Shown here in pieces: positions 1 through 9,246 of a stretch of DNA of 64,000 nucleotides. The stretch comes from a bacterium (lineage in GTDB: Bacteria; Bacteroidota; Bacteroidia; NS11-12g; UBA9320). The stretch lies in assembly GCA_018223105.1 (NCBI GenBank), contig JAAEYY010000001.1:102671-166670 (forward strand). The letters run 5' to 3'. Each line of letters begins with the position of its first letter. The first letter of the stretch is position 1. Under the pieces are notes generated by a model, which did no database searches, had not been told where the DNA came from, and saw nothing but the letters and a program-made list of their open reading frames with translations. Made by a program: the position numbers and the translations under genes.

Positions 1-35
1 TTGCCTACAAACTGTTTTAATTCTTTGGTATACAT
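1..35 (-). CDS. 5' end of an unidentified gene, cut by the window edge
   Basis: Only the first 11 codons are inside the window, reading M-Y-T-K-E-L-K-Q-F-V-G from an ATG at 35 on the minus strand. That is too short to identify the protein. The reading is supported by a well-formed Bacteroidota -7 box 37 nt upstream and by the divergent layout against rpoN. Flavobacterial genomes often have an aminoacyl-tRNA synthetase gene beside rpoN, but nothing in these 11 residues shows that this is one. Confidence 0.4.
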   Translation of the reverse strand, partial: MYTKELKQFVG

Positions 36-71
36 TTTGCTTGAACGGAAAATCTTCGTAATTTTGAGGTG

Positions 72-79
72 CAAAAGTA
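72..79 (-). promoter_or_regulatory. Bacteroidota -7 box (TACTTTTG) for the leftward gene at the window edge
   Basis: On the minus strand the sequence reads TACTTTTG, a perfect TAnnTTTG match, followed about 36 nt later by the ATG at 35. A convincing -33 TTG is not obvious. It lies in the 77-nt gap between this partial gene and rpoN. Confidence 0.6.
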
Positions 80-112
80 GCATTTAAGGCTGTTTGCGGA
101 ACTAAACTATTT

Positions 113-1570
113 ATGATTAAGCAACAATTAAGTCAGAAACTACTCCAGAAGCTCTCGCCTCAGCAGATTCAGTTTATAAAACTGCTGCAATTGAATACCC
201 TAAATTTTGAGGAAAGAGTGGATGAAGAACTCCTCGAAAACCCCGCTTTGGAGAATGGAAAGGATGAAGATGAGTACGAGTCACTAGACCAGCAAGAAGA
301 CTTTGATCAAGACTCCCGCGATAATTTTGAAGATGAGTTCGATATCAGCGATTATCTCAATGATGCAGATGACGGAATAAAGCTCAGTGGCGACTATAGA
401 TCTTCGGATGAAGAGCCGGACTATATGCCCGCAGTTTATTATACTTCGTTTCGGGAAAGAATCATGGAGCAATTAACTTCCGTGCTCAAGAATGACCATG
501 AAGAAACGCTTGCAGATCAACTTGTAGGTACTATTGATGATGATGGCTATCTAAGACGGCCTTTATCTTCCATCAAGAACGATTTACTTTTCACTCAGAA
601 CATCAAATGCGAAGAAGAGGAGCTGGAAAGGATCTTAGGTTATATCCAGGAAATGGACCCTCCCGGGATTGGTGCACGAGACTTGAAAGAGTGCTTATTG
701 CTTCAAATTCAGAGAAAGCAAGAGACCGGAAATAACGCGATTTACAGACTGGCAGAGGAGATCATCAGTAAGCATATGGATGACTTCTCGAAGAAGCACT
801 ATTCCAGATTGACCAAAAAGCTAGATGTTTCCGAAGATTACCTCAAAGAAGCACTTTTGTTTATCGCGAAGCTAAACCCAAAACCTGCTCAATCGGGTTC
901 GGAAGGATCAAGTAATAAAGACTTTATTATCCCGGATTTTATCGTGAAAGAAAACTACGGTGAACTGGAGGTAACCCTAAACTCTAAGAATGCTCCAGAG
1001 TTAAAGGTGAATAAATCATATAAAGAAACTTTGAAGAGCTTTGAGGCGAGCAAACAGAAAAGTAAATCTCAAAAAGATACGGTTCAATTTATTAAGCAGA
1101 AATTAGATAGCGCCAAGTGGTTCATCGATTCTGTAAAGCAAAGACAACATACTTTGCTCACCACCATGAGTAAAATTGTGGAGTTGCAGAAGGAGTTTTT
1201 CCTTTCAGGAGACGAATCTGATTTGAGGCCCATGATCCTGAAAGACATTGCGGAGCAGGTAGGTCTTGATATTTCAACGATCTCAAGGGTGGCGAGCAGT
1301 AAATATGTTGAAACTGATTTCGGGATCTTCTTATTAAAAGACTTTTTCACCGAAGGTATTACTACTGCGAGTGGAGAGGAGGTTTCGAACCGAGAAGTGA
1401 AGAAAATCCTTCGCGAAGCAGTAGAAGCTGAGAATAAAAAGAAGCCGCTTACCGACGAAGCTTTGAAGAAATTACTGCAGGATAAAGGGTACAATATTGC
1501 TCGGAGAACCGTGGCGAAGTACAGAGAACAACTTAATATTCCGGTAGCGCGATTGAGAAAAGAGCTGTAA
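113..1570 (+). CDS. rpoN: RNA polymerase sigma-54 factor RpoN
   Basis: Alternative sigma factor that directs core polymerase to -24/-12 promoters and needs an AAA+ activator to open them. The 485-residue protein has the full domain order: a Gln/Leu-rich activator-interacting region I (about residues 1-50), an acidic region II (about 50-110), a core-binding region, and a C-terminal DNA-binding part that ends with the RpoN box ARRTVAKYRE at 463-472. Length is normal for the family. The stop codon TAA shares its last A with the ATG of the next gene, so translation of the two is probably coupled. No sigma-54 activator gene lies in this window. The identification is secure. Confidence 0.97.
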   Translation: MIKQQLSQKLLQKLSPQQIQFIKLLQLNTLNFEERVDEELLENPALENGKDEDEYESLDQQEDFDQDSRDNFEDEFDISDYLNDADDGIKLSGDYRSSDEEPDYMPAVYYTSFRERIMEQLTSVLKNDHEETLADQLVGTIDDDGYLRRPLSSIKNDLLFTQNIKCEEEELERILGYIQEMDPPGIGARDLKECLLLQIQRKQETGNNAIYRLAEEIISKHMDDFSKKHYSRLTKKLDVSEDYLKEALLFIAKLNPKPAQSGSEGSSNKDFIIPDFIVKENYGELEVTLNSKNAPELKVNKSYKETLKSFEASKQKSKSQKDTVQFIKQKLDSAKWFIDSVKQRQHTLLTTMSKIVELQKEFFLSGDESDLRPMILKDIAEQVGLDISTISRVASSKYVETDFGIFLLKDFFTEGITTASGEEVSNREVKKILREAVEAENKKKPLTDEALKKLLQDKGYNIARRTVAKYREQLNIPVARLRKEL

Positions 1571-2139
1571 TGAAGGAAAGGATTTTATTTTTCCTGTCTT
1601 TTATAACTCATCCTATTTTTTTGCCCCTGGTGGTGCTTCTTCTTCTGACAAACATACCAATTAGTCTATATCTGCTGCTAATCTGTCTTATATTTCCGGT
1701 AGTGCTTTTAAAATTAGCCGGTATTGATCTGAAATCTCCTGATTTAGCAGAACGACGTTTAATCTTTGTTGCACTTGCATTATCCTATCTTTCAGCATCG
1801 GCAATTTGGCAAAGTGATATGATAATTAAGCTGTTTTATATGGCTTGGTTTTTTGGGATGATTGTTTTGGCTTTTTGTTCTTTTCGGATAAAAGTGAGTT
1901 GGCATGCCTTGGGATGGGGAATTCTTGCGACTTTTTTGTTGCTTGTGCTTTGGTCGATAAAAGGATACATAAAGTATTTGGGGCCATTGGAAGCGATGGT
2001 TGTAGGTGTGCTCGTGTTTGGTGGGTTGCCGGTTATGTTTCTGCGATACGTTCAAAAAGCCCATACTCTTAAAGAGCTTTTATTGGGATATGCAATAGGT
2101 TTGAGCATTCCCGGATTATTATATTTTCTTTGTACCTGA
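1570..2139 (+). CDS. Small integral membrane protein coupled to rpoN
   Basis: A 189-residue, very hydrophobic protein with about six predicted membrane segments (roughly residues 7-27, 30-50, 64-82, 86-106, 114-133 and 138-185) joined by short charged loops. Its ATG overlaps the rpoN stop by one base (TAATG), and the next gene follows after 3 nt, so all three are probably one transcript. The general shape recalls PAP2-related membrane proteins found beside rpoN in flavobacteria. However, I cannot see the PAP2 phosphatase motifs (KxxxxxxRP, PSGH), so no enzymatic role is claimed. The function is unknown. Confidence 0.8.
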   Translation: MKERILFFLSFITHPIFLPLVVLLLLTNIPISLYLLLICLIFPVVLLKLAGIDLKSPDLAERRLIFVALALSYLSASAIWQSDMIIKLFYMAWFFGMIVLAFCSFRIKVSWHALGWGILATFLLLVLWSIKGYIKYLGPLEAMVVGVLVFGGLPVMFLRYVQKAHTLKELLLGYAIGLSIPGLLYFLCT

Positions 2140-2142
2140 TTT

Positions 2143-2925
2143 ATGGATTTTAACTGCTTAAGCTATACTAACAAAGACGGAGTTACTACAATAACCTTAA
2201 ACCGTCCCGACCGATTTAATGCCTTCAATAATGAAATGAGCTTTGAGCTTCAAGATGCCTTGAAAGCTGCAAAGCGAGATGCTGAAACCAGAGTGATAGT
2301 GCTGACCGGGGAAGGCAAAGCATTTTGTTCGGGGCAAGATTTGAAGGATATAGCCGGACAGAGCAAGAGAGATCTTTCAGAATCGCTATACAAGCGTTAT
2401 AATCCCATTATTCGCGCTATGCGCAATATGCCGAAACCGATTATTTGCCGGTTAAACGGAGTTGCAGCGGGAGCGGGATGCTCATTAGCTTTGGCCTGTG
2501 ATATGATCGTGGCGAGTAAAGCAGCGGCCATGATTGAGGTTTTTATCAATGTAGGTCTGGTTCTCGATTCAGGTTCTTCGTATTTCTTGCCAAGAGTGGT
2601 AGGGAGTCAGAAAGCCTTTGAATGGGCCACAATGGGAACCAAGGTAAGCGCTGAAGAAGCTTTTGATTTGGGCATTGTGAATCGTCTAGCTGAGCCTGAG
2701 GATTTAGATGCTGAAGTAGAAAAAATTACTTCGTACTATGCACAAGCTCCTACAAAAGCAATTGCAATGATTAAAAAGATGCTAAATCAATCTACACATT
2801 CGGATTTAGACACGATGTTAGAGCAGGAAGCATTTAATCAATTGATTGCCGGAAGATCGAAAGATTATCAAGAAGGCGTTACTGCTTTTGTAGAAAAGCG
2901 CAAACCCAATTTCACGGGAGAATAA
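2143..2925 (+). CDS. Enoyl-CoA hydratase/isomerase (crotonase) family, PaaG-like
   Basis: A 260-residue crotonase-fold enzyme acting on acyl-CoA thioesters. The N-terminus carries the family pattern TLNRPDRFNAFN. The CoA-binding/oxyanion-hole region is FCSGQDLKDI, and the second oxyanion segment is NGVAAGAGCSLALACDM. The segment GLVLDSGSSYFLPR matches the position where PaaG-type 2-(1,2-epoxyphenyl)acetyl-CoA isomerases carry their catalytic Asp (GLxxDxG), which argues for the PaaG subfamily over a generic hydratase. No other phenylacetate genes are nearby, so the substrate is open. It sits 3 nt after the preceding membrane-protein gene and closes the rpoN operon. Confidence 0.9.
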   Translation: MDFNCLSYTNKDGVTTITLNRPDRFNAFNNEMSFELQDALKAAKRDAETRVIVLTGEGKAFCSGQDLKDIAGQSKRDLSESLYKRYNPIIRAMRNMPKPIICRLNGVAAGAGCSLALACDMIVASKAAAMIEVFINVGLVLDSGSSYFLPRVVGSQKAFEWATMGTKVSAEEAFDLGIVNRLAEPEDLDAEVEKITSYYAQAPTKAIAMIKKMLNQSTHSDLDTMLEQEAFNQLIAGRSKDYQEGVTAFVEKRKPNFTGE

Positions 2926-2952
2926 ACATTTCTGATTTTTTAATGCGATGCT

Positions 2953-2978
2953 CCTGTCTTGTATTTAATACAATCAGG
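2953..2978 (+). terminator. Imperfect hairpin after the rpoN operon
   Basis: CCTG (2953-2956) pairs with CAGG (2975-2978), and TTGTA (2959-2963) pairs with TACAA (2969-2973) around a TTTAA loop. A broken T-rich stretch follows instead of a clean T run. It may end or stabilise the rpoN transcript. Confidence 0.35.
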
Positions 2979-3211
2979 TTATTATTATCTTGTTGCTTAT
3001 TGCGCTGTTATTCAGCGGTTTATGCTGAGTTTGTTGTTTCTAAATGATGCGTAAAAATGCAATGGAATGTACTTTGTTTATTATGTTATTAAAAGCGTGA
3101 AAGTTAGTCACACTTTTGAATCACAATCTTAGAAGAAAGCAACATAAAAATATACGATAAACTGGACTAACTACTCACCTGCATCTAAACTATTCTTAAG
3201 AAATTTAACCG

Positions 3212-3234
3212 GGGGCCTAGAGCCCCTTTTTTTT
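3212..3234 (+). terminator. Rho-independent terminator
   Basis: GGGGC (3212-3216), loop CTAGA, GCCCC (3222-3226), then eight Ts (3227-3234). It insulates the aconitase promoter, which begins 37 nt further on, from upstream transcription. Confidence 0.8.
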
Positions 3235-3270
3235 GCTCTAATTCTTAGTGATATTCTGCTTGCATTTTAC

Positions 3271-3278
3271 TACCTTTG
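3271..3278 (+). promoter_or_regulatory. -7 box TACCTTTG of aconitase
   Basis: Perfect TAnnTTTG match ending 8 nt before the ATG at 3287. Because it lies downstream of the alternative in-frame ATG at 3248, it rules that start out and implies a very short leader. Confidence 0.75.
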
Positions 3279-3286
3279 CCAACCTC

Positions 3287-5563
3287 ATGAGTAAGCAAGA
3301 AGTATTTGATTTAGACCTGATTAAGAATTTATACAAACAGATTGGTGAGAAAGTAAATGCTGCCAAATCTGTTGTAAATAGACCCCTCACTTTAGCAGAA
3401 AAGATTTTGTACAGCCATCTTTGGGATGGTACACCTGAGAAGGCATTTGTTCGTGGTAAAGACTATGTTGACTTTGCACCGGATAGAATCGCTTGTCAGG
3501 ATGCCACCGCTCAAATGGCCCTTTTGCAATTTATGCAAGCGGGTAAGAAGAAAGTAGCGGTGCCAACTACAGTGCATTGCGATCACTTGATTCAGGCTAA
3601 GATGGGAGCTGAGAAGGATTTGCAGGAAGCCTACAATCAGTCTAACGAAGTATTTAACTTTCTTGCTTCAGTTTCTGATAAATACGGAATAGGTTTTTGG
3701 AAACCGGGTGCAGGAATCATTCACCAGGTTGTTCTTGAAAACTATGCCTTCCCGGGTGGAATGATGATTGGAACCGATTCACATACCGTAAATGCGGGTG
3801 GATTGGGAATGGTAGCAATTGGGGTCGGCGGTGCCGATGCAGTTGATGTTATGGCCGGTATGCCTTGGGAGTTGAAATTCCCTAAACTAATCGGTGTTAA
3901 GCTTACAGGAAGCATGAGTGGCTGGACTGCCCCTAAAGACGTAATTCTAAAAGTGGCCGGTATTCTTACCGTGAAAGGTGGAACCGGAGCCATTATAGAG
4001 TATTTTGGTGAAGGTGCTAAGTCTATGTCTTGCACAGGTAAAGGTACGATTTGTAACATGGGAGCAGAAGTGGGAGCAACTACTTCAACTTTCGGTTACG
4101 ACGACTCTATGGAGCGATATTTAAGAGCTACAGGAAGAGCTGAAGTTGCGGATCTTGCAAATGGAGTGAGAGAGCACTTAACAGGAGATCCTGAAGTGTA
4201 TGCTAATCCTGAAGAATACTTTGATCAAGTGATTGAAATCAACCTCGATACATTAAAACCACACTTGAATGGTCCGTTTACTCCCGACCTTGATACTCCT
4301 GTAGGAGAGATCAAAGAGAAGGCGGAGAGCAATGGCTGGCCATTAGAGGTGAAGTGGGGATTGATTGGATCTTGTACAAACTCATCTTATGAGGATTTGT
4401 CGAGAGCAGCAAGTATTGCTCAACAGGCAATCGATAAGAAATTAAAGACCAAAGCTAAGTTTGGTATAAACCCGGGTTCTGAGCAAGTGAGATTCACTGC
4501 AGAACGCGATGGCTTACTTCAGGTTTTTGAAAACCTTGGAGCAACCATTTTTACAAATGCATGCGGGCCGTGTATCGGACAGTGGGATAGAGAAGGAGCG
4601 GATAGAAAAGAAGTAAACACCATTGTACACTCTTTCAATAGAAACTTTGCTAAAAGAGCGGATGGTAATCCAAATACTCATGCCTTTGTTGCTTCTCCTG
4701 AGATTGTTGCAGCTATTGCAATCGCCGGTAGATTAGACTTTGATCCATACAAAGACACTTTAACAAATGAAGATGGGGAAGAGGTAATGCTAGACCTTCC
4801 AACCGGATTGGAGTTGCCTCCAAAGGGCTTTGATGTTGAAGATAATGGATATCAGGATCCGAAGGCTGATGGTTCGGATGTTGAGGTTGTAGTTAAGCCG
4901 GATAGCAAGAGACTTCAGTTGCTTACTCCATTCCAAGCTTGGGAAGGAAAGGACTTGAAAGGCTTGAAGCTTTTGATTAAGACCAAAGGGAAATGTACTA
5001 CAGATCATATCTCCATGGCGGGACCTTGGTTGACGTATAGAGGTCATTTAGACAATATCTCAAACAACTTACTCATTGGCGCTGTGAATGCTTACAATGA
5101 CAAGACCGATGAAGTTCTCAATCCTTACACAGGCAAATACGAAGGAGTACCTAAAGTAGCAAGAGCAATTAAAGCTAGCGGCGACTTCTCAATTGTATTT
5201 GGTGAGGATAATTACGGTGAAGGTTCTTCAAGAGAACATGCGGCAATGGAGCCAAGACACTTGGCAGTAAGAGCTGTTGTTGTTAAATCATTCGCCAGAA
5301 TTCACGAAACAAATTTGAAGAAGCAAGGTATGTTAGCCTTAACATTTGCAAATCCGGATGATTATGCATTGATAAAGGAAACAGACACTTTCGATATTAT
5401 AGGCTTAGAGTCGTTTAGAGAAGGTGAGCCTTTAACAGTAGTTGCACATCACGAAGACGGTTCTAAAGATGAGTTTAAGGTGAATCATACCTATAACGAA
5501 GCTCAAATCGGCTGGTTTAAAGCGGGTTCCGCTTCGAATCTGATTGCGGCTCAAAATAAATAA
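3287..5563 (+). CDS. acn: Aconitate hydratase, mitochondrial type
   Basis: [4Fe-4S] enzyme that interconverts citrate and isocitrate in the TCA cycle; cytoplasmic. The 758 residues match the mitochondrial-type aconitase length. The three cluster cysteines are Cys363 (in GSCTNSS), Cys426 and Cys429 (in NACGPCIG), with the same 63- and 3-residue spacing as mitochondrial aconitase. The C-terminal swivel domain carries the substrate-binding region [17 protein letters not shown]. An in-frame ATG at 3248 would add 13 residues, but the -7 promoter box at 3271-3278 lies inside that extension, so 3287 is chosen. It appears to be transcribed alone from its own promoter. Confidence 0.97.
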   Translation: MSKQEVFDLDLIKNLYKQIGEKVNAAKSVVNRPLTLAEKILYSHLWDGTPEKAFVRGKDYVDFAPDRIACQDATAQMALLQFMQAGKKKVAVPTTVHCDHLIQAKMGAEKDLQEAYNQSNEVFNFLASVSDKYGIGFWKPGAGIIHQVVLENYAFPGGMMIGTDSHTVNAGGLGMVAIGVGGADAVDVMAGMPWELKFPKLIGVKLTGSMSGWTAPKDVILKVAGILTVKGGTGAIIEYFGEGAKSMSCTGKGTICNMGAEVGATTSTFGYDDSMERYLRATGRAEVADLANGVREHLTGDPEVYANPEEYFDQVIEINLDTLKPHLNGPFTPDLDTPVGEIKEKAESNGWPLEVKWGLIGSCTNSSYEDLSRAASIAQQAIDKKLKTKAKFGINPGSEQVRFTAERDGLLQVFENLGATIFTNACGPCIGQWDREGADRKEVNTIVHSFNRNFAKRADGNPNTHAFVASPEIVAAIAIAGRLDFDPYKDTLTNEDGEEVMLDLPTGLELPPKGFDVEDNGYQDPKADGSDVEVVVKPDSKRLQLLTPFQAWEGKDLKGLKLLIKTKGKCTTDHISMAGPWLTYRGHLDNISNNLLIGAVNAYNDKTDEVLNPYTGKYEGVPKVARAIKASGDFSIVFGEDNYGEGSSREHAAMEPRHLAVRAVVVKSFARIHETNLKKQGMLALTFANPDDYALIKETDTFDIIGLESFREGEPLTVVAHHEDGSKDEFKVNHTYNEAQIGWFKAGSASNLIAAQNK

Positions 5564-5585
5564 TCACAGAAATGTCTGATTTTAA

Positions 5586-5593
5586 TACATTTG
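5586..5593 (+). promoter_or_regulatory. -7 box TACATTTG
   Basis: Perfect TAnnTTTG match 32 nt upstream of the ATG at 5626, in the short gap after aconitase. The -33 element is weak. Confidence 0.6.
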
Positions 5594-5625
5594 TATATAA
5601 GGGGACACAAATCCGTTTTTAAATT

Positions 5626-6555
5626 ATGGCACTAAAAGAAGAGAATAAAAGCAAAAAGAGTAAGGTCTATTTATTTGTCATTGTATTGGCATTATTCCTT
5701 ATCAATCTACTTATGTTGTACAAGCTCATATCTAATGATAGAGAGCTAGAACAAACCCAAACTGAACTTGTAAGTACTCAAGAAGAACTCGCTGAAATTG
5801 AGCAACTCAAACTCGATTTAGAAGACGAACTCGAGATTTACAAGGGTCAGAACGAAAAAATGGATTCTGTGATTTCGGTGAGAGATGCAGAAATTCAAGC
5901 TAAGGTGGCGGAAATTAAAAGACTTCTTCAGAAAGACGGAGTAACCAAAGCTGAATTAAATCGTGCACGTTCAGAGATAGCCAGTCTCCGAAGTGAAGTG
6001 CAAGCATTAACCATGGAAATCGATTCACTTTCAAAAGAAAACCAGTATTTGAAAGATGAAAACTACATCCAGTTGAAACAATTGGAAGCGAAAGACAAGA
6101 AAATCCAACAAATTGATTCTGTCAACACGGATTTGAGCAAGCAAGTGAAAGTAGGAGAGCGAATCTTCTTGAAATCACTTACTGCAACTCCTTTGCGTTC
6201 AGCACTTATTGGCGACTACAAAGCCACCGATAAATTGTCGAGATTAGAGCGCATTGAAATCAGCTTCACACTTGCAAACAATGATTTGGCCACGAAGGGA
6301 GAGAAAGTCTTGTATTTCAAGATTCAAACCCCGAACAAATCTACTTTGGTAGATCCGGCTGCAGGATCAGGAAACTTTAATTATCAGGGTGGTGAGAGCA
6401 CCTATACACTTAAGAAGAGTGTTGATTTCCAGAATACAAATGAATCCGGTACAGTTTCCTTTGATAAAGTTGAAGGCATGACTCCTGGTGAATATTCTGT
6501 AACTGTTTACAGTGAAACACATGAAATGGGCAACATCAAATTTGAGTTGCGCTAA
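5626..6555 (+). CDS. Membrane-anchored coiled-coil protein, unknown function
   Basis: A 309-residue protein. A short Lys-rich N-terminus is followed by one membrane segment (about residues 14-33), then a long Glu/Lys/Leu heptad region (about 35-175) typical of a coiled coil, then a roughly 130-residue C-terminal domain of probable beta-sandwich character (residues 180-309, ending in a strand-rich segment EYSVTVYSETHEMGNIKFEL). This predicts an anchored, probably periplasmic, extended protein. It precedes rbfA by 3 nt and so probably leads an operon with rbfA, the LolC/E-like permease and pth. I do not recognise a named family. Confidence 0.85.
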   Translation: MALKEENKSKKSKVYLFVIVLALFLINLLMLYKLISNDRELEQTQTELVSTQEELAEIEQLKLDLEDELEIYKGQNEKMDSVISVRDAEIQAKVAEIKRLLQKDGVTKAELNRARSEIASLRSEVQALTMEIDSLSKENQYLKDENYIQLKQLEAKDKKIQQIDSVNTDLSKQVKVGERIFLKSLTATPLRSALIGDYKATDKLSRLERIEISFTLANNDLATKGEKVLYFKIQTPNKSTLVDPAAGSGNFNYQGGESTYTLKKSVDFQNTNESGTVSFDKVEGMTPGEYSVTVYSETHEMGNIKFELR

Positions 6556-6558
6556 TCT

Positions 6559-6900
6559 ATGAGCATAAGACAAGAACGAGTAGCAAGGGAAATACAGCGT
6601 GGTTTAGCAAGAGTAATGGACCAAATGGCTCCGCGATTGCTAGACGATGTTATGGTGACGGTGATTGATGTGGATGTTACTGCCGATCTTGGAGTTGCTA
6701 AAGTATATCTGGGATTTCTAAACACATCTGATAAACAGAAATGTTTAGAAATCCTTGATTTTCACAATAAAGAAATCAGGAAAAACTTTGCTTCCGGTCC
6801 TGGAAAAAGCATGAAAAAAGTTCCTGAATTTCGTTTCTTTTTGGACGATACCATAGACAATATCGAACGCATCGATAAGTTGTTAAGGAATCTAAAGTAA
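6559..6900 (+). CDS. rbfA: Ribosome-binding factor A
   Basis: KH-fold assembly factor that binds the 30S subunit near the 5' end of 16S rRNA and helps its maturation, including in the cold. At 113 residues it has the family length. The N-terminus SIRQERVAREIQRGLARVM and the segment VTVIDVDVTADLGVAKVYLGFL match the RbfA pattern of helix plus paired strands. It starts 3 nt after the preceding coiled-coil protein, and a permease gene with a GTG start follows 1 nt after its stop, so it sits inside a tight operon. Confidence 0.95.
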   Translation: MSIRQERVAREIQRGLARVMDQMAPRLLDDVMVTVIDVDVTADLGVAKVYLGFLNTSDKQKCLEILDFHNKEIRKNFASGPGKSMKKVPEFRFFLDDTIDNIERIDKLLRNLK

Positions 6901-6901
6901 G

Positions 6902-8116
6902 GTGAGATTATCACTTTTTATTGCGTATCGTTACCTTTTCTCAAAAAAGAAAATCAATGCTATAAATATTATTAATGCTATTGCCATGTTGGGCTTTGGT
7001 GTTGGTGCTTTTGCTATGATTGTGATCTTGTCTGCCTTCAATGGATTTGAAACCTTGGTAGAAGGACTTATCAATAGCTATGATCCCGATATAAAAATCA
7101 GCGCTAAGCACAAAAAGGTTTTCGAACGAGACGAAGCCTTGAATGAAAAAATTCTTGCTTTTGATGAAGTCTTAGGACTCAGTGAAGTTCTCGAGGAGAA
7201 AGTAGTAATCAAATTTAATGATCGGCAAGAAATAGCTAGGATTAAAGGGGTTGACCGCAACTACAACAGCTCAGGTTTTGATTCCTTAATGGTACTTGGA
7301 ACTTTTGACTTAGGCGATACTTCAGACTTTGCTGCGGTTTTTGGAGCAGGACTTGCGGGCAAGCTGGGAATATTCCCTGGGAGTCATAGTCCGGTTACCG
7401 TTTTTGTGCCAAAGCGCGATGTGGAGTATAGTAGTTTGAATCCATCTGCTTCTCTTAGCATGAGTTATACAAGGGCCAGTGGGCTTTTTATTGTTCATGA
7501 GGAGATTGATAATGAGGTTTTTATTGCGGATAAGGGGTTCGCCGAGAGCTTGTTAGATTATAAAGGGTATAGCTCGGCTATTGAACTAAAGCTCAAGAAG
7601 TCTGCAGATCGAGATGATGTAAAAGAAGAACTAGTTGCAAAGTTGGGCCCTTCCTGGAGGATTGAGACCAGAGAAGAACAGAATGAGTTAATCTATAAAA
7701 TATTTCGCTCTGAGAAATGGTTCACTTATGCCGTTTTAAGTTTGGTATTGCTCATTTGTGCTTTCAATATTTTTGGATCCTTGATAATGTTGGTACTTGA
7801 TAAAAGAAGAGATATTTCCATTTTGAAAAGTATGGGCGCGGCCAAGAGTACCATTCGTAGAGTATTTATTTGGCAAGGGTCATACATCGCATTAATTGGC
7901 GGCGGTGTTGGTCTAGGACTTGGTATTCTGGCGGTATGGCTACAAGATAAATTTGGCTTAATCGAGCTTCAAAATAGTATCGTTGATGCTTACCCGGTTG
8001 ATATGTTTTGGGGTGATGTCCTTATTACTTTTCTCACGGTTTTGGTTTTGGGATATTTAATTTCTTTGTACCCGGCTAAACGTGCGGCGAATACCGCAAT
8101 CGAACAGTTGAATTAA
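6902..8116 (+). CDS. FtsX-like ABC permease of the LolC/LolE type
   Basis: Inner-membrane permease subunit with the MacB/LolCE layout: one N-terminal membrane helix (about residues 18-45, starting FIAYRYLFSKKK), a large periplasmic domain (about 46-270), and three C-terminal helices with the FtsX-type segment SILKSMGAAKSTIRRVFIWQGS. Length 404 is typical. LolC/E extracts lipoproteins from the inner membrane with the ATPase LolD; no ATPase gene is adjacent, so the partner must be elsewhere. The start is GTG, 1 nt after the rbfA stop. The stop shares one base with the pth start (TAATG). The substrate is an inference from family resemblance. Confidence 0.9.
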   Translation: MRLSLFIAYRYLFSKKKINAINIINAIAMLGFGVGAFAMIVILSAFNGFETLVEGLINSYDPDIKISAKHKKVFERDEALNEKILAFDEVLGLSEVLEEKVVIKFNDRQEIARIKGVDRNYNSSGFDSLMVLGTFDLGDTSDFAAVFGAGLAGKLGIFPGSHSPVTVFVPKRDVEYSSLNPSASLSMSYTRASGLFIVHEEIDNEVFIADKGFAESLLDYKGYSSAIELKLKKSADRDDVKEELVAKLGPSWRIETREEQNELIYKIFRSEKWFTYAVLSLVLLICAFNIFGSLIMLVLDKRRDISILKSMGAAKSTIRRVFIWQGSYIALIGGGVGLGLGILAVWLQDKFGLIELQNSIVDAYPVDMFWGDVLITFLTVLVLGYLISLYPAKRAANTAIEQLN

Positions 8117-8673
8117 TGAAGTTTTTAATTGTAGGATTAGGAAATATAGGTCCGGAGTATGAGCATACCCGGCACAATATTGGTTTTGATGTACTGGATG
8201 CATGGGCAAAGAAGCATGAGGCTACTTTCGAACTTGGACGACACGCATATCACTGCACCATATCATATAAAGGAAGAAAAGCAATATTAATCAAGCCAAC
8301 CACCTATATGAATTTGAGTGGAAAGGCGGTCAAGCATTGGATGAGCGTTGAAAAGATTCCATTAGATCGAGTTTTGGTGATTACAGATGATCTAGCTCTT
8401 CCTCTCGGTAAAATAAGAATGCGGGGAAAAGGAAGCGCCGGGGGACATAATGGATTAAAAGATATTATAGTTCAATTGGGAACAGATCAATACTCGCGAA
8501 TAAAATTTGGAATCGGCGATAACTTCAGACCCGGCAGACAGGTTGAATATGTCTTAGGGAAGTGGAATGCCGAAGAAGAAATTGATTGTAATCTTGCAAT
8601 TGATAAGTCTATTGAGATGATTGAGTCTTTTATAACTCAGGGCTTGGAGCGCACGATGAATCAGTTTAATTAA
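8116..8673 (+). CDS. pth: Peptidyl-tRNA hydrolase
   Basis: Releases tRNA from prematurely dropped peptidyl-tRNA. The 185 residues show the family landmarks: VGLGNIGPEYEHTRHNIGF with catalytic His20 and Asn21, the TTYMNLSG segment, and GSAGGHNGLKDI. The ATG overlaps the stop of the upstream permease by one base, so it is translationally coupled and is the last gene of the operon starting at 5626. The stop is followed by a long non-coding region with no clear T-run terminator. Confidence 0.96.
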   Translation: MKFLIVGLGNIGPEYEHTRHNIGFDVLDAWAKKHEATFELGRHAYHCTISYKGRKAILIKPTTYMNLSGKAVKHWMSVEKIPLDRVLVITDDLALPLGKIRMRGKGSAGGHNGLKDIIVQLGTDQYSRIKFGIGDNFRPGRQVEYVLGKWNAEEEIDCNLAIDKSIEMIESFITQGLERTMNQFN

Positions 8674-8806
8674 CTTTTCTATTAATTCATTTTTTAAGAT
8701 TTCCTTAACCGCCAGTTTGCGGACATCGGTGCTCACATGCTATTAAAGAAACTCTAGCAAAATCGCCTGCGAATCACTTTTTAAAAAGCCTTTAGTCACC
8801 CGTAAG

Positions 8807-8845
8807 GCCTGCCTCCCTATCGAGAGATAAACCTGTGGGCAGACA
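8807..8845 (+). repeat. Palindromic repeat, type A, copy 1
   Basis: Begins GCCTGCCTCCCTATCGAGAG and ends with GGGCAGACA. It is nearly identical to 9354-9395 (one substitution across the aligned 39 nt, G for C at 8837). The inner part TATC-GAGA-GATA can form a small hairpin, and the outer arms pair imperfectly. This copy lacks the final three bases of the outer arm. Confidence 0.7.
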
Positions 8846-8903
8846 TGGATGGGCCAGCAACCCAAGCTTCTTTCCTTTCTTTTTGAGACTAAAAAGAAAC
8901 AAA

Positions 8904-8923
8904 CCTGCCTGCCGGCAGGCAGG
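8904..8923. repeat. Perfect 20-bp palindrome
   Basis: CCTGCCTGCCGGCAGGCAGG, identical to its own reverse complement. It is built from the same CCTGCC/GGCAGG words as the type A repeat arms. In one minus-strand frame it encodes the LPAGRQ string. Confidence 0.8.
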
Positions 8924-9246
8924 AAGTCTTTCACAATATAATGCTTCCGGCGCTCTCTCAGCTTATTGAAGAAAATTTAATAAAAGCAACAAATCTGTTA
9001 ACCTCTGAAGAAACTGTAATCCTCTTGGTTATTATTACCTTTTTCCTTCTTATTTGGGTTTTTTGCATCAGCCACAGATTTAAATGCAAGCACTTTTATT
9101 AATTTTCTAATCAATAACCTGATTCACCCCAACGCCGGCCCGCAATATTGTGAAGCCCGCCCACAGTCTCGTCATTATGTCAACCTTGTTAACAAGACGA
9201 ATTGCTTGGTTATTTAATATCTAAATTTTGTTGTTGAATGCCCACG

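Larger units (their letters stand above)
2926..3247. other. 322-nt intergenic region with two hairpins, possible small RNA
   Basis: No convincing ORF. An imperfect hairpin (2953-2978) lies 28 nt after the enoyl-CoA hydratase stop. A strong GC hairpin with eight Ts (3212-3234) lies nearly 290 nt after that stop. Between them is an AT-rich stretch, and at 3111-3118 CACTTTTG is one base off the Bacteroidota -7 box. The spacing would allow an independent transcript of roughly 110 nt ending at the second terminator. No known RNA family is recognisable by eye. Confidence 0.35.

Noticed and set aside
3248..3286. Longer N-terminus of aconitase
   Set aside because: The extension contains the -7 promoter box and is unlike the family start.
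8743..8934. 63-codon minus-strand ORF in the repeat island
   Set aside because: Its peptide consists largely of translated palindromic repeats (LPAGRQV, LSIGRQA) and has no domain features; it is treated as a repeat artefact.
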